In this document: one piece after another, positions 10,942-23,210 of the stretch
Position numbering within the stretch: position 1 is the stretch's first letter
How the letters are laid out: each line of letters begins with the position of its first letter
NCBI GenBank assembly: GCA_033085395.1
Contig: JANQBS010000099.1
Location: forward strand, 62,001-126,000
Length of the DNA: 64,000 bases
Source: Xanthoparmelia taractica
Taxonomy: Eukaryota > Ascomycota > Lecanoromycetes > Lecanorales > Parmeliaceae
Direction of reading: 5' to 3'
Made by a program: the position numbers and the translations under genes
The notes under the pieces: generated by a model
What the model was told of the DNA's origin: nothing
Seen by the model: the letters and a program-made list of their open reading frames with translations, nothing else
The model's database searches: none

Positions 10942-11594
10942 GAGGTGGGATAAATGGGGATTTTCGATAGTTGAGTACAAGAGTACGTAAACTGGGCAAG
11001 CTGGCAAAGAGGGGATTGTAGTAGCAGCCAGGGAGAACCAGAGGACGGAAACGGGCGGAGGGGAGTGGTGGTTTTGGCAGCTTGTGGTGCGTTTGAGAGC
11101 CGTCGTTTTCTTGAATCGAACGTCATCGTGTGATTAGTGTGGCATCATCGGCAGCGATGTCTTGCCGGCATCAGCTTGTACCAGTACTCGGTTCAGGACA
11201 CCAGTCATCAGGATTGTATGCTTCCTCCGTTGAAGATATCTCTTATCGGTAGATGTCGCAATGGAAGGAGGCTTCGGCAAGTTACAAGTTTATACATTAT
11301 TGCGCATGAGATAGATAGATGATAATCGTATATGTTAGACATACGCACCAAACCGCCAGGCTAAATGGACATGACACAAGAGTTACGCCAGCGCACCCTA
11401 CGGAACCCCGAACTCTTGGTCATTGTATTTGATAGGGTATGCCAGATATCCGCTTAGCCTCCCCTGGAGAGATTGCAATAAGACAAGATAAGATAGATGT
11501 ACATGACTGAAGATGGCTCGCGGTAGATCTCGGGCTGCCCTATAACGGTAGTTGAAGCAAAATGCACGCAATGCTGCCCAAGACCAGATAATGT

Positions 11595-11651
11595 CTGCAG
11601 GTTGGTCGTCAGCAAGAAGATTTCAGTATCTGCAACAGACATGTGACTTAC
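11595..11651 (-). other. probable 3'-UTR intron of the Asp f 4-like gene
   Basis: Minus-strand GTAAGT at 11651, GCTGAC branch sequence and CTGCAG ending at 11595 define a 57-nt intron that starts 25 nt after the stop codon. Confidence 0.45.
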
Positions 11652-11676
11652 CCCATAAGATCTCGTAGCTTGAAGC

Positions 11677-12774
11677 TTAGCCCATGCTGACTTTGACATG
11701 CATCGATCCCGCGGGAGGATTGGTGTTGCATCCTGTGTTCTCTTGACCGGGCTTGTAGAAACCGCACGATTTGGAGTCACTGGTGTCGTAGCCATCGACC
11801 GACACACTAATACCACCGCTGTTGACATAGTTGTTCGCCATGACGGAATAGTCGTAGCCGTTCCAGGCTCCATTGTTGGTGTCCGAAAAGTCGGCCTCGC
11901 CCCATGGGCAATCGAACTGACCATTTCCGTTCCTCTCGCAGGCTTGAGAGAAAGAAATCTGACTATTGGGGGCAACGCCAATGACAGCCTTGTGGCCAGC
12001 TTCCAGGTCGAAGAGGAACCAGGCGTTGCGGCTCGCGCCGGTCATGTTCCGACCGGGGGTTTGCCAGTCATCTCCAACTTTGTTCCACAAAGCGACAGTG
12101 ACTGCGCTGTTGGCAGTGAAGGTGATGGAGTAGTCATGGCCGTCGGTATTGCAATCGCTCAAGGGTACCAGATTCTGACCGTATGGCTCGCCACAGTTGC
12201 CTCGGTACTGGTCTCCACTGTTTGCTGATGATGTAGCAGCACCATACGTATGGTATTTTTCGCCGTCGGCTGATGTGCACCCACCATGGCATTTACTACC
12301 GTCTCCCATATAGACTGCGTTAGATCGGCTAGTGTCACCCTTTTTCCAGACGCTGCTGAGATCGTTGCAAGTGCCAGAACCAGAGCCCGAGCCCGAGCCC
12401 GAGCCAGAGCCTGAGCCGGGGTTGGAGGGGGGGCTGGGAGCTGAACTAGTAGATGCCGGGGGGTTTGAAGCTGGTGCGCTGGTCGTTGGAGGACCGCCCG
12501 CAGAACTTTGGGGTGCGCTGGGCGGTACTACATTTGCAGGTGCCTTGTTTGGGCTGTTGGGATCACATTTGCCTCCGGCGCAGATGGACGCCCAGTCCAG
12601 ATTCTGAAAGGTTCCAGGGGCATATGTGTCAAGGTTACTGAAGTCGGCACGCTTCTGATGAAGGACATCAGCCAGGTCTCGCCTGTGCTTATGTATTTGT
12701 TGGTGCGTCGGATGGGCAAGGGCGCATTCGAGGCTGAGGGCCGCCAGGACCAGAGCCTGGTATGGGAGTTGCAT
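11677..12774 (-). CDS. secreted Asp f 4-like (fungal allergen family) protein
   Basis: This is a single-exon ORF of 365 residues. MQLPYQALVLAALSLECALA is a clear signal peptide, followed by dibasic/KR sites (KHRRD, HQKR) suited to Kex2 processing. A Pro/Ser/Thr-rich segment and a Gly-Ser repeat (about residues 120-135) link to a C-terminal globular domain with YGQNLVPLSDC, VTVALWNKVGDDW, FDCPWGEADF and NNGAWNGYDYSVM, which resemble Aspergillus Asp f 4. Eight or more cysteines suggest disulfides. It is extracellular and its molecular role is unknown. A frame change is not needed anywhere. It stands alone in a wide intergenic region, as secreted accessory genes often do. Confidence 0.8.
   Translation of the reverse strand: MQLPYQALVLAALSLECALAHPTHQQIHKHRRDLADVLHQKRADFSNLDTYAPGTFQNLDWASICAGGKCDPNSPNKAPANVVPPSAPQSSAGGPPTTSAPASNPPASTSSAPSPPSNPGSGSGSGSGSGSGSGTCNDLSSVWKKGDTSRSNAVYMGDGSKCHGGCTSADGEKYHTYGAATSSANSGDQYRGNCGEPYGQNLVPLSDCNTDGHDYSITFTANSAVTVALWNKVGDDWQTPGRNMTGASRNAWFLFDLEAGHKAVIGVAPNSQISFSQACERNGNGQFDCPWGEADFSDTNNGAWNGYDYSVMANNYVNSGGISVSVDGYDTSDSKSCGFYKPGQENTGCNTNPPAGSMHVKVSMG
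12371..12421. repeat. GAGCCC-type repeat encoding the (Gly-Ser)n linker
   Basis: The hexamer array GAGCCC/GAGCCA encodes GSGSGSGS on the minus strand inside the Asp f 4-like gene. It is a likely site of linker-length polymorphism. Confidence 0.75.
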
Positions 12775-14878
12775 TGCGAAGTATTGTAGATGCTATTTGT
12801 AGATATTGATAGATTTGAGAATAGATATGTTTGCTAGATGCGAAGCTTGAGAGGAGATGAGTCTGAAAGAAGTGTTGTCAGCGACACAATGTTATCGTAA
12901 TGGTAAATGAGCGTAATGTTAAGAATAGGACAAATTTGGAATGACTGGACAGTACTTGAGCAGTACAATAGGGAGCCTAGGCGGAGTGAATTCAAAAGCA
13001 TGGTGGAGTGAACATATGTATGTAAGATGAGGAATTTCGAGTTCTAGAATGGGTGGGCCAGGGACAAAGGGTGAAAGTCGAGGTGAATAGAAGGATCGTG
13101 TTCCATTGATCGCCTGACAATGAACAGCAAGCAGTGGCTTGATGGCGTCGGTGTTGAGGACAATGAAACGGGGTGCGATGAGGCCGTACCTTCTATTGAA
13201 CCTGAAGCCAGCGCGTTCTAGAAGCGATTGATTTGGATGTTCAAGGAGTGAATGGGGTTGTAAAAGAGTGTTGGTTTAGACAAGGAGTACAGAGATCAAG
13301 AAATGAGTGACTTGATTTCTGTTCCACGAAATGGTAAAGAGAGTGGAAGAAGGTAGCGACGACGACGACGACGACGAGCTTTGGACGTGGTGGTGAAGGA
13401 CAAAGAAAGACAGAAAGACCAAATCACCAAATCCAGGGGCCAGGGGTAGATCTAATTTCGCTTCGGGGGCTTGGCGCTGGGAGATTCGATGCGACTTTTT
13501 CAACCAGTCAACCAGAACCGAAGACCTTTACTCCAATCATCGCAACTCCTTTCTAAACTTCTCCATCACTATTATTTTCTTGCCGCAGATTTGTTTCACG
13601 AGTTGCGCAGCAAAAGGTTATCACGATTATGATGATTCGTTGTCCTCGTTTGGAGTGGAGAGCATGGTCGATAATTGCTTCCAATCCGCTTTCTCTTCTC
13701 ATCCGACCCGGATACGACTACCTGACAACCGTCCATCTCTTGTCGAGGCTCGGAATGTAAACATTTTTCGTTTGGTATGAGGGCGACGCGATGAAACTGC
13801 CCATCACAATGCCTGCATATCTGGTCAGACCTTGCCATACGTCCTGTCGCCATATGCGCAAGCTTTTCTTCTTCTTCCGTCAAATCATCCCCGTCTTACC
13901 ATACCATGCTCCGCTCAGGTCAACGCTGATGGCACATGCCCCCAAATTTTTGCACCTGTCCGTGAGCGGCGCAATCTCACATGTTGACGCTGACATGCAA
14001 CCCAAGGTGTCAGCTAATGCTGCGGACGCTGCATTCCAATTTTAGGTACCTCATACCTGTGACAATTATTTTTTCTTGCATTGCATACTCATCGCACATG
14101 CAACAAGAAATCGAAAAGAGAAAAAAAAAAAAAAAAAAAGAATTCTCAAAGGAAATTCAAGGAGACCTGGCATCCATACTTATCTAAAGTACCTCAGCTG
14201 CCTAGCTGCGTTCCATGGCGTACAAAGTAAGGTAAGGTGTTGCTTTTTCGAGGCTCGGTGGCTGGCGCCCTTCAAAAACATTACTTAAAGTACCTACCTA
14301 CATTACTCTCCCGAAGTAAGTAGCTTTGACAAAAACATCATTTGTGCGACGAAATATGGAGACGAATAGGGTAGGTTCTCTCATATAGCACGATAGAGCA
14401 TCAGAGGACTTGATACTGTTCTAAATGTTTTTTTCAGCTGTTGGCTGCTGGCTGGTTGCTTGGTTACTTGGTTGCAAAATTTGTTTCTACCAGTAAGGTA
14501 CACGACGGGATCCATTCAGCTACGGCGGACCCCAATAGCTTTTGTTATGAAGAATCACATCTTGATTCGGCGAGCGCCCGGTAATCTCGTTTTTGGACCT
14601 GATCCTTCCCGTGCTCTTGACCAGGTCTTCGCACTCTCAGTTCCGGGAAATCAGTATCTTTAAGTTCCTAATAAGGGGCCACGCAGTTTCACCGCGATCT
14701 TGAGTCTGCATCCTTGGAGCTAGGCGTTCATTGTACATCACAGATAATGTAATCTATGTACAATATTGAAGTCGTTATCATTTTCAAGCATTCAAACAGA
14801 CCGGTATCTAGCAATGCACGCTCGTCCCAGATGCTCGTCCGTGCCGCTATGCTTACCATGAAATATAACTCTGGACCC
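12775..14878. other. intergenic, 2.1 kb
   Basis: This is the promoter side of the Asp f 4-like gene and the 3' side of the transporter. It contains a (GAC)n run near 13355-13378, an A19 run near 14121-14139 and repeated TACCT words. No gene is supported. Confidence 0.4.
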
Positions 14879-17019
14879 TCAGACGCTGTTATCCCCACTC
14901 GTCTTCTCCGCATCCGTCACCGGTATCGTCGTTGTCCCAGTCGCAGCGGAGGAATCCCCACTCTTCCTCTCGTTCATACCAGATGCCCTTGTGCTAGCCC
15001 TCTTGCTCTTTGTTTCCCGCTCTCTTTCCCTCCGGTTTTCCTCTTCCGCCGCTAAGCCCGTCTTTGTCACTTCATGCGTCTTGGTAAGAGTCGTCCTCTT
15101 GATGAACAGACTCACGACCAGCCCGACTGCTGCGATGCAAACGTAAAAGATCCACATGTCTCGTAGGCTAGCCACATAAACGGATCGGACCGTGTGTCTA
15201 CCTGGCTCCGGAAGACCCTTCACAATTGTTGCAGCGGAACCTGCGCCGCCACCACCGAGCAACCGGCCGACTTGCTGGTTCGTGGCTGCTATCAGGGTCG
15301 ATTGACGCTTTCTCATCCCATTTTGGAAGATGACGCCGCCAATGACTACAGACATGGAGGTACTGAGGTTGCGAACAAATCCGAAAGTGGCTGTGGCAGT
15401 CGCGATATCCCTCGGAGGCACAAGCGTTTGAAGAGCTATAAGAGGTGCTTGAAAATTAGGCCCAACCCCAATACCGGCTATGATTTGGAAGGGGAAGATG
15501 CGACCCCAGGTACGACCGACAGGGAGGTCGATGTAGAGACCGAAGCCCAGAGCCATCAGGAACATTCCAAGCCAAATAGGCGGGAGATATTGTCCGGTTT
15601 TCTTGATAAAGACGCCGACAATGGCGGAAGTAAAGGAGAGGGAAATGACGAAAGGAAAAAGGTAAACTCCACTAAGGATGGGAGTGGCACCAAGGACGGC
15701 CTGGAAATATAGAGGGAAGAAGTAAGCGCCGGATATGAAAACCATACCGTGGACGGCGCAAACGGCTAGCGCAGCGAGGTTAGAGAGTTTGGAGAACAAG
15801 CCGAGTGGCATCATTGGGTATTTGGCCAATTTCCATTCGTTGATCAGGAAGAGAGCGAGAGTGATGACTCCAAAGACCAATAGGCAAATAACTGTCGCGG
15901 AGGACCATGGAAAGGATACGCCGCCGTATTCGAGGCCAAGGAGGAACATGACGGTTCCGCCAGTCACGAGTATGACGCCGAGCCAGTCGATGGCTTTCAG
16001 ACCGTCTAGGATGGGGGTTTTGGGTGTGTCGATGTCAAGGAAGGTCATGATGATAGCGAACGCAATTGCATCAAAGGGTACTTAAGAGACATCAGCCAGA
16101 CCCGGAATCAGAGATCAAGGCAGATGGAGACATACGATTAATGTAAAAGCACCAGCGCCACGAGACTTTTTGTGTGAAAACACCACCAAGTATTGGACCG
16201 AGGGCACTTGCAATTCCCCAAACAGCCCCAATCATTCCAAAGTATTTTCCACGGTCTCTGCAAAGTTGGTCAATCTCTGGATCTTTGATCATAGGAATTG
16301 CATCATACCTCATGCTAAACAAGTCGCTGATGCAAATATTGGCCAGGATGACCAAGCCTCCGCCTCCTATTCCTTGTAGGACTCGACCCGCAAGCAACAT
16401 CTGGATATTGATACTCAGAGCCGCTATGAGAGAACCGAAAAAGAAAATAGCGTTGGCCAGCAATATGATTGGCTTGCGACCCCAGATATCACTGATCTTT
16501 CCCCATGTAGGCGTCGATGCAGCCGATGCCAGAAGATAGGCGGATCCTATCCACGTGTAGTCCGATTCTGATGAGTGGAAATCCGCGGTAATTGTCGGGA
16601 CGGCAGTCGTGATAATAGTCTAGGGTATATCAGTGGGCATCAGAGTTGAGGGTATGCGCAAGACTCACAGTATCGAGAGCGGCAAGAAAAACAGCGATCT
16701 AGACCGTTCATTAGCATGGCTCGCCAGGGTGTTTCTCAGTCTCGGTATCCTTTACCATGAGCGAACCCATAATCAAGGCTACCTTCCCTTTACTTCGCTC
16801 TGGTGTCTGTGGTGGTACTGGGGGCTGGTTTTCTGATCCTGCGCCCGCCTTGGGATCCACAACTCCATCCGATTGCTCTGAGGGAGTTTCGACTGATCCA
16901 TTGGGAGCTTGTTCTGGTATTCGATGGCCAGAGGTTTCTGGGTGCTCGGCTCCGACTCCTGCAACTGCGACATCTTGGATGCGTTCAGCCTGGGAGAGAC
17001 CTTGGACTGTTGAAGACAT
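14879..17019 (-). CDS. MFS transporter, DHA2 (14-TM drug:H+ antiporter) family
   Basis: Five exons, 17019-16756, 16698-16669 (30 nt), 16619-16309, 16257-16136 and 16080-14879, join in frame to 642 residues. The cytosolic N-terminus (about 85 residues) is Pro/Gln-rich. Hallmarks follow: IAVFLAALDTTIITTAVPTI (motif D1), WGKISDIWGRKPI (motif A), LLAGRVLQGIGGGG, and SWRWCFYIN before a long second half with about eight more membrane segments. The tail is hydrophilic and charged. Relatives export drugs, metabolites or toxins at the plasma membrane. No biosynthetic cluster surrounds it, so the substrate is unknown. Confidence 0.92.
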
Positions 17020-17744
17020 GACAAAGAGAGATGTGACGAATCCGATGTGACTGTGATTGACCTACCTTAGGGAATACAGCGTGCAAGGTCAGAGCGCACA
17101 GTCACACTTTATGTTGAAGGGGGGTGGGAAGGCCAAGGATGACATGCACGATGGCAAAATAAAATAAAAAAGCAAAAAATGTTCGGGCTGTTTAGTCCTA
17201 CTAAAGCCGATATATCCTGAGGCGAATGCCGAACAACATAAGGTGAAGAAGTAGAGAGGTACGAAGTACGTCATCTTCAGCGGTGAGCGTTGCGCTAGCG
17301 AAGGCAAGCGATCAGACGAGCTTTTAGGATACGGTCCGTAATTATCCGATAGGGCAATAAATCTTGACAAAAGGAATTGATGAGACATACAAGTAGATCT
17401 TGGGAGATGCTTGGCATGGCATGGCTACCACGACAGAGGCAGCTGTGTTGGAGAAACATGCAAACAGACAATCATCATCTGGTCAGAGTGTAATGTCTCC
17501 ATGTTGAACACGCTAAATGGCTCCTACCTAAGCCGACGATACAAAGTAGCTAGATGTGTTTGAAGAAGGCATTGCGCATGCTTAACCAAAGAGCGCTAAA
17601 GCGAGTGTGATGAACATCTGGATCTCCTAACATGGGATCCATACAGAAGCATCCCTGTGTACGGAGTATGAAATTCCTTATCCTACCCAAGCAATACCCC
17701 AGCCCATTATCCCTGGACAGGTCACGTGGGTGGTGATTCTGAAG
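17020..17744. other. intergenic between the transporter and the MADS-box gene
   Basis: I see nothing definite. Some AT-rich runs lie near 17160. Confidence 0.4.
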
Positions 17745-19614
17745 TCACGTCTTGACCCTCTTGGCCGCCTCCTGGCCCTCATGGTCCGGGCTCTTCCTCT
17801 TCCGCTCTCCCTCTTCCTCCCTAAAACTCGATCCACCCATCACCGGCGTTTGGATGTTCAGCGGGCTGGGAAGAAGATTGCTGTCGCCTCCCGAACGGCT
17901 AAAATTCCATTCCGGATAGAATGATGACGGCGAGGGGAGTAGACCGTCAGCGACAAATCGCGATGGCAACGCTGATATGGGTGTTTCAATGTTGTTGTTA
18001 CTACTGCTGTAGGATTGGCCTTGTGCAGGTCCTCCGGGCGGATGCGGCCGAGCAAAGGGGTTTGGGGGACCGGACGCGCCCGCACTCAGAATTGCGCTCG
18101 CGCTGGGCGATGGAGGGGGTAAGACAACACCGGTACCGGAAGAGTGACTTGCTTCGGTGCTCTTGGCTGGTGTATCACTCGTTGTGATTGCGGACTGACG
18201 GGGTGAAGAAGCAGTAGCGCTATCCGCATCTGACTGCTCCTCAGGGATCTGGACCTTAAGCCTCGGTCTCTTTGCACTGGATTGGGCGGTGCTCGATCGT
18301 GATGGGGGAGGAAATTCTATTGAGTTCGTCCGCCTAGGAACTGGAGCCTCTCTTTGCAACCTTGACGAAGACGTAGGCTTTGAGGCTTGCATTCGCGCAT
18401 CCGACTGTGGCTCATGTTCGCGCTTGATTTCCGGTTTGGGCTCAGTGGTACTTTTACCAATACCCCAATGCTGAGCCAATAGTGATCGGCTGTCATCGAT
18501 AGGGGTGAAAATGCTTCGGGATTTGGCTGGCTGGGGCTGTTGGAGTCGGTTCGATAGATCATCTTGCGATTGCTCGCGTTCGGGTTGAGGTGGAGATGGC
18601 ATGTGCTGGCGCTGCTGCTGCTGCTGCTGTTGGCGCTCGTGTTGTGGGAATGCAGGCGGTAACGACTGTCTTCTTTGCTCTTGCAAGTACGCCTGCTGTA
18701 CTTGAGGGTGTTGGGCAGATGCATGTTGGAGCTGACTATAGTACTGGGCTTGTTGAGGCTGCTGCTGAGGGTGATGAGGCGCGACCGGCATGCCTTGAGC
18801 AGCTTGGGTGTTGTACATTGATGGCGTCTGTCGCGGATAGGCATAGCCGTTGGTGGCTTGGGGTGCTTGGCTGACTTGCTGGAGGTGAGAGGGACCTGGA
18901 CCAAGGTTTCCACTCATACGGCGCACGTTAGGGACGCTGTTTCTCGACCCTGGTCGCGAAATCATTTGAGCTTGGGGCGTATGTTGTCTTTGGTATGGGA
19001 CTCCATTTTGGACGACTTGAATAGGAGGAGACGCATTTCTCATATAGCTCGTTGCGTTCTGTATGTGAGGCGGAAGACTGTGCTCCCGTGGCAATGGATC
19101 TTCCAACGGTGGTGTGCCCATGTCATCATCGTCGTCGTCATCCATACCCCCACCACTGAAGTCTCCAGGGCCTTTATGCTCATGTGCACTACCATACTGT
19201 CAAGGTCATTAGCCTCGAAACCATGAGGGAAATCTTGGCGCTTACGAAGTGAAATCGATCGATTGTCTCATTTATGTCGCCGGATGAGTATTCATATAGC
19301 TTCTTGTTGTGGCCAAAGATAATGACAGCGACATCGACAGAGCAGAGGACCGAAAGCTCGTGAGCCTTCTTGAACAGGCCGCCTTTGCGCTTGAGGAAGG
19401 TCCTGAGGTGAACAATCAGCATATCTTCTGACTGAAAGCAATCGACCTAGTTCTGGGATGTCATGTACAGGAAACAGCAGATGGCGTGGGTGCAGCTTGT
19501 TGATGAAGCCGGTTTCTGTGAGGGCATTGCGCACAGTGAACTAGGGCTATTGACTCACACAGATCGATTTCTGTCATCCTTGATCGCCTTGATCTCGATC
19601 TTCCGTCTTCCCAT
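17745..19614 (-). CDS. rlmA: MADS-box transcription factor, Rlm1/RlmA type
   Basis: Exons 19614-19559, 19402-19246 and 19196-17745 join in frame to 554 residues. The MADS domain occupies residues 1-60: MGRRKIEIKAIKDDRNRS, VTFLKRKGGLFKKAHELSV, then LCSVDVAVIIFGHNKKLYEY. This is the MEF2/Rlm1 (type II SRF-like) form. After a short extension (YGSAHEHKGPGDF) and a seven-Asp run, the remainder is disordered, Gln/Pro/Ser-rich, with a polyglutamine run from a CAG repeat (about 18610-18632). Rlm1 proteins are activated by the Slt2/MpkA cell-wall-integrity kinase; several SP/TP sites are present. A basic KRKSPDHEGQEAAKRVKT tail could be a nuclear signal. Confidence 0.9.
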
Positions 19615-21212
19615 TTTAGCAATTGTGGAAAATTGTATCAACAAACAGTAGTGGGGGTCGGAGGAAGTTGGTGGGGAGTGGACTCGAGGATGTCGCAAAT
19701 GGAAGAGACTCGTTGGTGAGAGAAGGTGGCTCAAAGGGCGACCGTTTGCGAATCAGCGGTAGCAAGGAATCGATCGTTTCTTGATATGAAAGCGCGTTTT
19801 GCAGAGCAGCCAGCATATATCATCAGAGCTCTGGGATTTAGCGAAGATGTTTTTGACGTGCCTGTTCTAATAATAAAAGACAGCAGAAACGCCAGAACCA
19901 GAGAAGGCCTCGAAAGTCGCCCTCTTTTTACTCCGTAGCGTTCCTTGGCAACGTTTGACGCTTATCCTTTCCCATCTCAAAAGTGTATTAATAGCTCTAT
20001 AAACGGCGAGCTGCAGGGGTTCTGCTCCTTCATCTTACCCCTCTTATCCAATCAGCGCGCTCGTCGGATTTGAAAAGAACGACTAATTCCCTCCTTCAGG
20101 CATAGCCTCATGGGAAATTCCCCCCTCCAGACCTTCGACTCTTACACAGCGCTCATCTCAGTTTTCCGGCTCTCGATAGTCTGAGGAAAGATCACCGTTG
20201 ATGTTGCATTTGACCGGAGCCCAATGTCATCCACAGTATGATCGAGACTTTGGGGAAGCTGTTACAGCAGCATCAGACGAAGGGTTTCATGAGAGGCCAG
20301 CACATGCGCTGGGCCATTCCTGATGTCAGCTTTTTGCTGACCTTTCACAATTGGCATACACTTTCGCCAGAATGACGTTGAACGCTCGAGTCACTGAAGG
20401 CAAATGTGAGAAGATGATTTCGTATACTTCGTACTTTTTGCTGGGTCTCTGGCTTTCGAGATGCCGAGCACCGACCCCGTGTTATTCGTAGAACTTGCGG
20501 CCCGTGAAGAGCCATGTATTCCCAAAGGAGCTACAGACCTTGTAATGCGATACCCCGTAAGGCAAGATAGCATCAGGTTGATAGGCACGGGAAGCGGGGC
20601 ATTTGGAGACTTGGAAATCTTATGCGGCTCTTTTGGAACCTTGGGCCCCACATTTGTGGGTGGCGGAAGCTAAATATCTATTTCTGGCCAACACGTTCCC
20701 TATTCCTGAAGGATCTTGACGGCATCTCGACCTCGCTCGTTATGGTCAAGGATCAAGATACATGTCAACATGGCGCTTGACGATCGACAATAAAGCGAAT
20801 GCGATCTTCTTGCTTCGTTCACCTATCTGGCCAAGACGGGTTCAGAAAGGACTCGAAGATCCTTTTTGACTCTGACCTTCAAGTACATTAGCCAATATCA
20901 TGAACACCGCGCTATCGACTACTTCACATCTGATATAATAATACACCACATTAACCAGCATCGTAAATGATGCGGTGTTGACTGAGGTAGTTGAGGTTGA
21001 AGTACCAATTTGATGGATCGCGATGGTTACCCTAGAACAATTCTACTCCCTAGAACAATTCTATTCTCAGATGAACGGCACAACGCTGTTGGTTCTAGGC
21101 TTGCAGTCATGGACCGGTACGAAACAGTTGGGATTCTCTCTAGTATAGTATAATGCCTCGTTTGACGAGCTAGGCCTCCTGTACCACCCATGATTGCACC
21201 CACTCTATCCAG
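19615..21212. other. intergenic, 1.6 kb
   Basis: This is the upstream region of the MADS-box gene. A 70-codon plus-strand ORF at 20461-20673 overlaps an antiparallel one, and neither is supported. A duplicated CCCTAGAACAATTCTA word occurs near 21030-21065. Confidence 0.4.
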
Positions 21213-21750
21213 CTACGACTTTTGCGCATCGTGACCCCCTACATGAAGTGAGGATCAGTCCTAGCCCTTTCAAGGTAAGATCTTTGCTGGGGGATGGTAG
21301 CAATTCCGCAACGGACTTACAGTTCTTTAAGGACTTGTAGCTCTTGCTATTGGTGTCCTGTTTTGCTTTCTCCTCCTGGGCAAGGTGGCGTTTGCAGTAG
21401 CTCACTACTTTTCGCATATGATCAAGATCATCCTCCTCATAGCTGGATGGATCTTTCTTAGGATTCTTCTTTAAGATCTCAATGATTTTGCGGCCGCTGC
21501 GAATTCTTGTGAGATTATATGGTTGGTTTGACACTTTGGCTCCGGCTTACCTTTCGTGACCAACGGTCTCGCCAGATCCGTCTCCTTTGCCCCAGCCCAA
21601 GTTTTCCGACTGTTCTTGCTTCAACCATTCTTCCAGCTCTCCAGCTGTCATGTTTACAAGCTCATTGAATTCCCTGCTTTCATTTAGCGCAACAACGCGG
21701 TTCGGATCCAAGACAACGTACTCAATGACTGTCTCATCGTCTTTGACCAT
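21213..21750 (-). CDS. DUF3140 family protein
   Basis: Three exons, 21750-21551, 21505-21321 and 21238-21213, join in frame to 136 residues. The family's blocks are in order: NMTAGELEEWLKQEQSENLG, GETVGHERIRSGRKIIEIL, DLDHMRKVVSYCKRHLAQ, and the terminal NWGHDAQKS, which is recovered only by splicing the last 26-nt exon. DUF3140 occurs in bacteria and fungi and is sometimes labelled DNA-binding; no function is established. The residue pattern is helical and cytosolic. The patchy bacterial/fungal distribution makes an old transfer possible. Confidence 0.85.
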
Positions 21751-23210
21751 TCTGCGTGGAGGAAGGGAGAATGCTCGGAAGCTATTGATCTATCTGAAGG
21801 TCTGGCGCCAGAGAGACAAAGAAGCGTATCGAAGGACAAATTGAGAAACGGGATGTTATGACTTCAAAGACAGCATATATCGCAGGTGAGTGACATCATG
21901 ACATCATAAGCTCGAGAGCAAAAAAAGGCAAAGTTGATTTGCATTGTCCAGTAGCTCGGAGTTAGCAGCAGTACCTTTAGCCATTCAATCCCGAGACAGA
22001 TACCTACTTCGTACCTTAGCTAAAAGCAGGCTCAGAATACCTAGATATATGGACTCTGTGATGGCAGGAACCACGGTAACCCCCACGCATTCAGAGAAGT
22101 GTGATTAGACGGATAAGCTAGAGTAGGTACCCTTACAGTACACTTTACATTACCTCGTACCCTTCTGGCTCTATCGGAGCAAGCTTTTCTTTCCAAATCC
22201 AAGTGACGAGCCACAGCCATCCATAGATCGCGCGGACAAGGGCCATGTGCTGGGACCCGTAAACCTGAATATCGGGGAGATTATGAATCGGTTGGCTGCA
22301 GGTGTGGCGGAGAAAAGGGCAAATGATGCCTTGGCAAGTGGAGCAAGGTGGGATGGCTTTGCTTTATTCTTTACTGCGCGTTGCTGAAAGTATCACTCCA
22401 AGAGAATTCCTGATTAGTGTACCTTAAGTGGTAGAAGTAAAGTACTGTGGGGATAAGGTACAGTAGTGACCGTTGGGACCGACGTTTTATCAACAGGGAA
22501 AAAACCTTCGGGGAAGGTGGGGAGATTGGAGACCCAAGAGGCTTGGAGCTAAGGTACTTTACTTCGTACTTTTTAGGGAAGCACAGACCCCTCAAACGCC
22601 AAGAAAAAACAAACCGAGAAAAAAAAAACAAGGCCGGCGAAACGGAAACTGAAGCCTACTAGCGCCCGATTTGGTTCTGAAACGTTTTGATTGGCGTGAC
22701 GCAAGAAGATTAAGCAAAGATTAACGCGTTCAAATTGGGCGACCCTTTTTTGGGGGGGAAAGGAAGAAGATGGGTTGATGGGTTGATGCCCCTGAAATAT
22801 AAAATATAATAATAAAATATAATTATTTTTTTGATAATTTTGATTATTTGTAAAGGGTAGCGTCATGATCATCCATCCTTTTCACCTTCACTCGGTTTCG
22901 CATCCATTTGCAATCTTACCATTAATACCTTTGAATACAAACATCCCACCGTCAGACTGAGCCTCCCAATTATACACCCACCCACCTTGTACAACCCTCA
23001 ATCAAACTCACCCCGCGCGGGGCCCTCATTCCTCTCCACGCCTACTCACTTCACTTTGCCCACTGTCCATTGATCGCCGGCCTCCAGAAATACTTACATC
23101 GCTGGCATACACTTGGGTGGCATACGCGTACCCTTCCGGCCCGTAAGGTGCAGGTCACTATGCCCATGAGCCATACCCAAGCTCACATATAACCCCTACA
23201 CTCTTCAAAC
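21751..23210. other. divergent intergenic region
   Basis: This is the promoter region between the DUF3140 gene and MSB1. It contains scattered GGTACTTTAC/AAGGTAC words, A-rich runs near 22620 and an AT-rich patch at 22795-22850. Confidence 0.4.

Larger units (their letters stand above)
8482..11594. other. gene-free 3.1 kb with simple-sequence tracts
   Basis: I see no gene that can be supported. Minus-strand reading near 8660-8820 gives a protein-like stretch (PLRKLLNAEMSEASGDEPALL) broken by stops, possibly a gene relic. From 9600 to 10900 the DNA is dominated by CT-rich, A-rich and purine tracts, like a long promoter or leader. Confidence 0.4.

Noticed and set aside
10860..11126. 88-codon minus-strand ORF starting MTFDSRKRRLSN
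   Set aside because: The second half is encoded by an AAAAC microsatellite. No homology or splice partner was seen.
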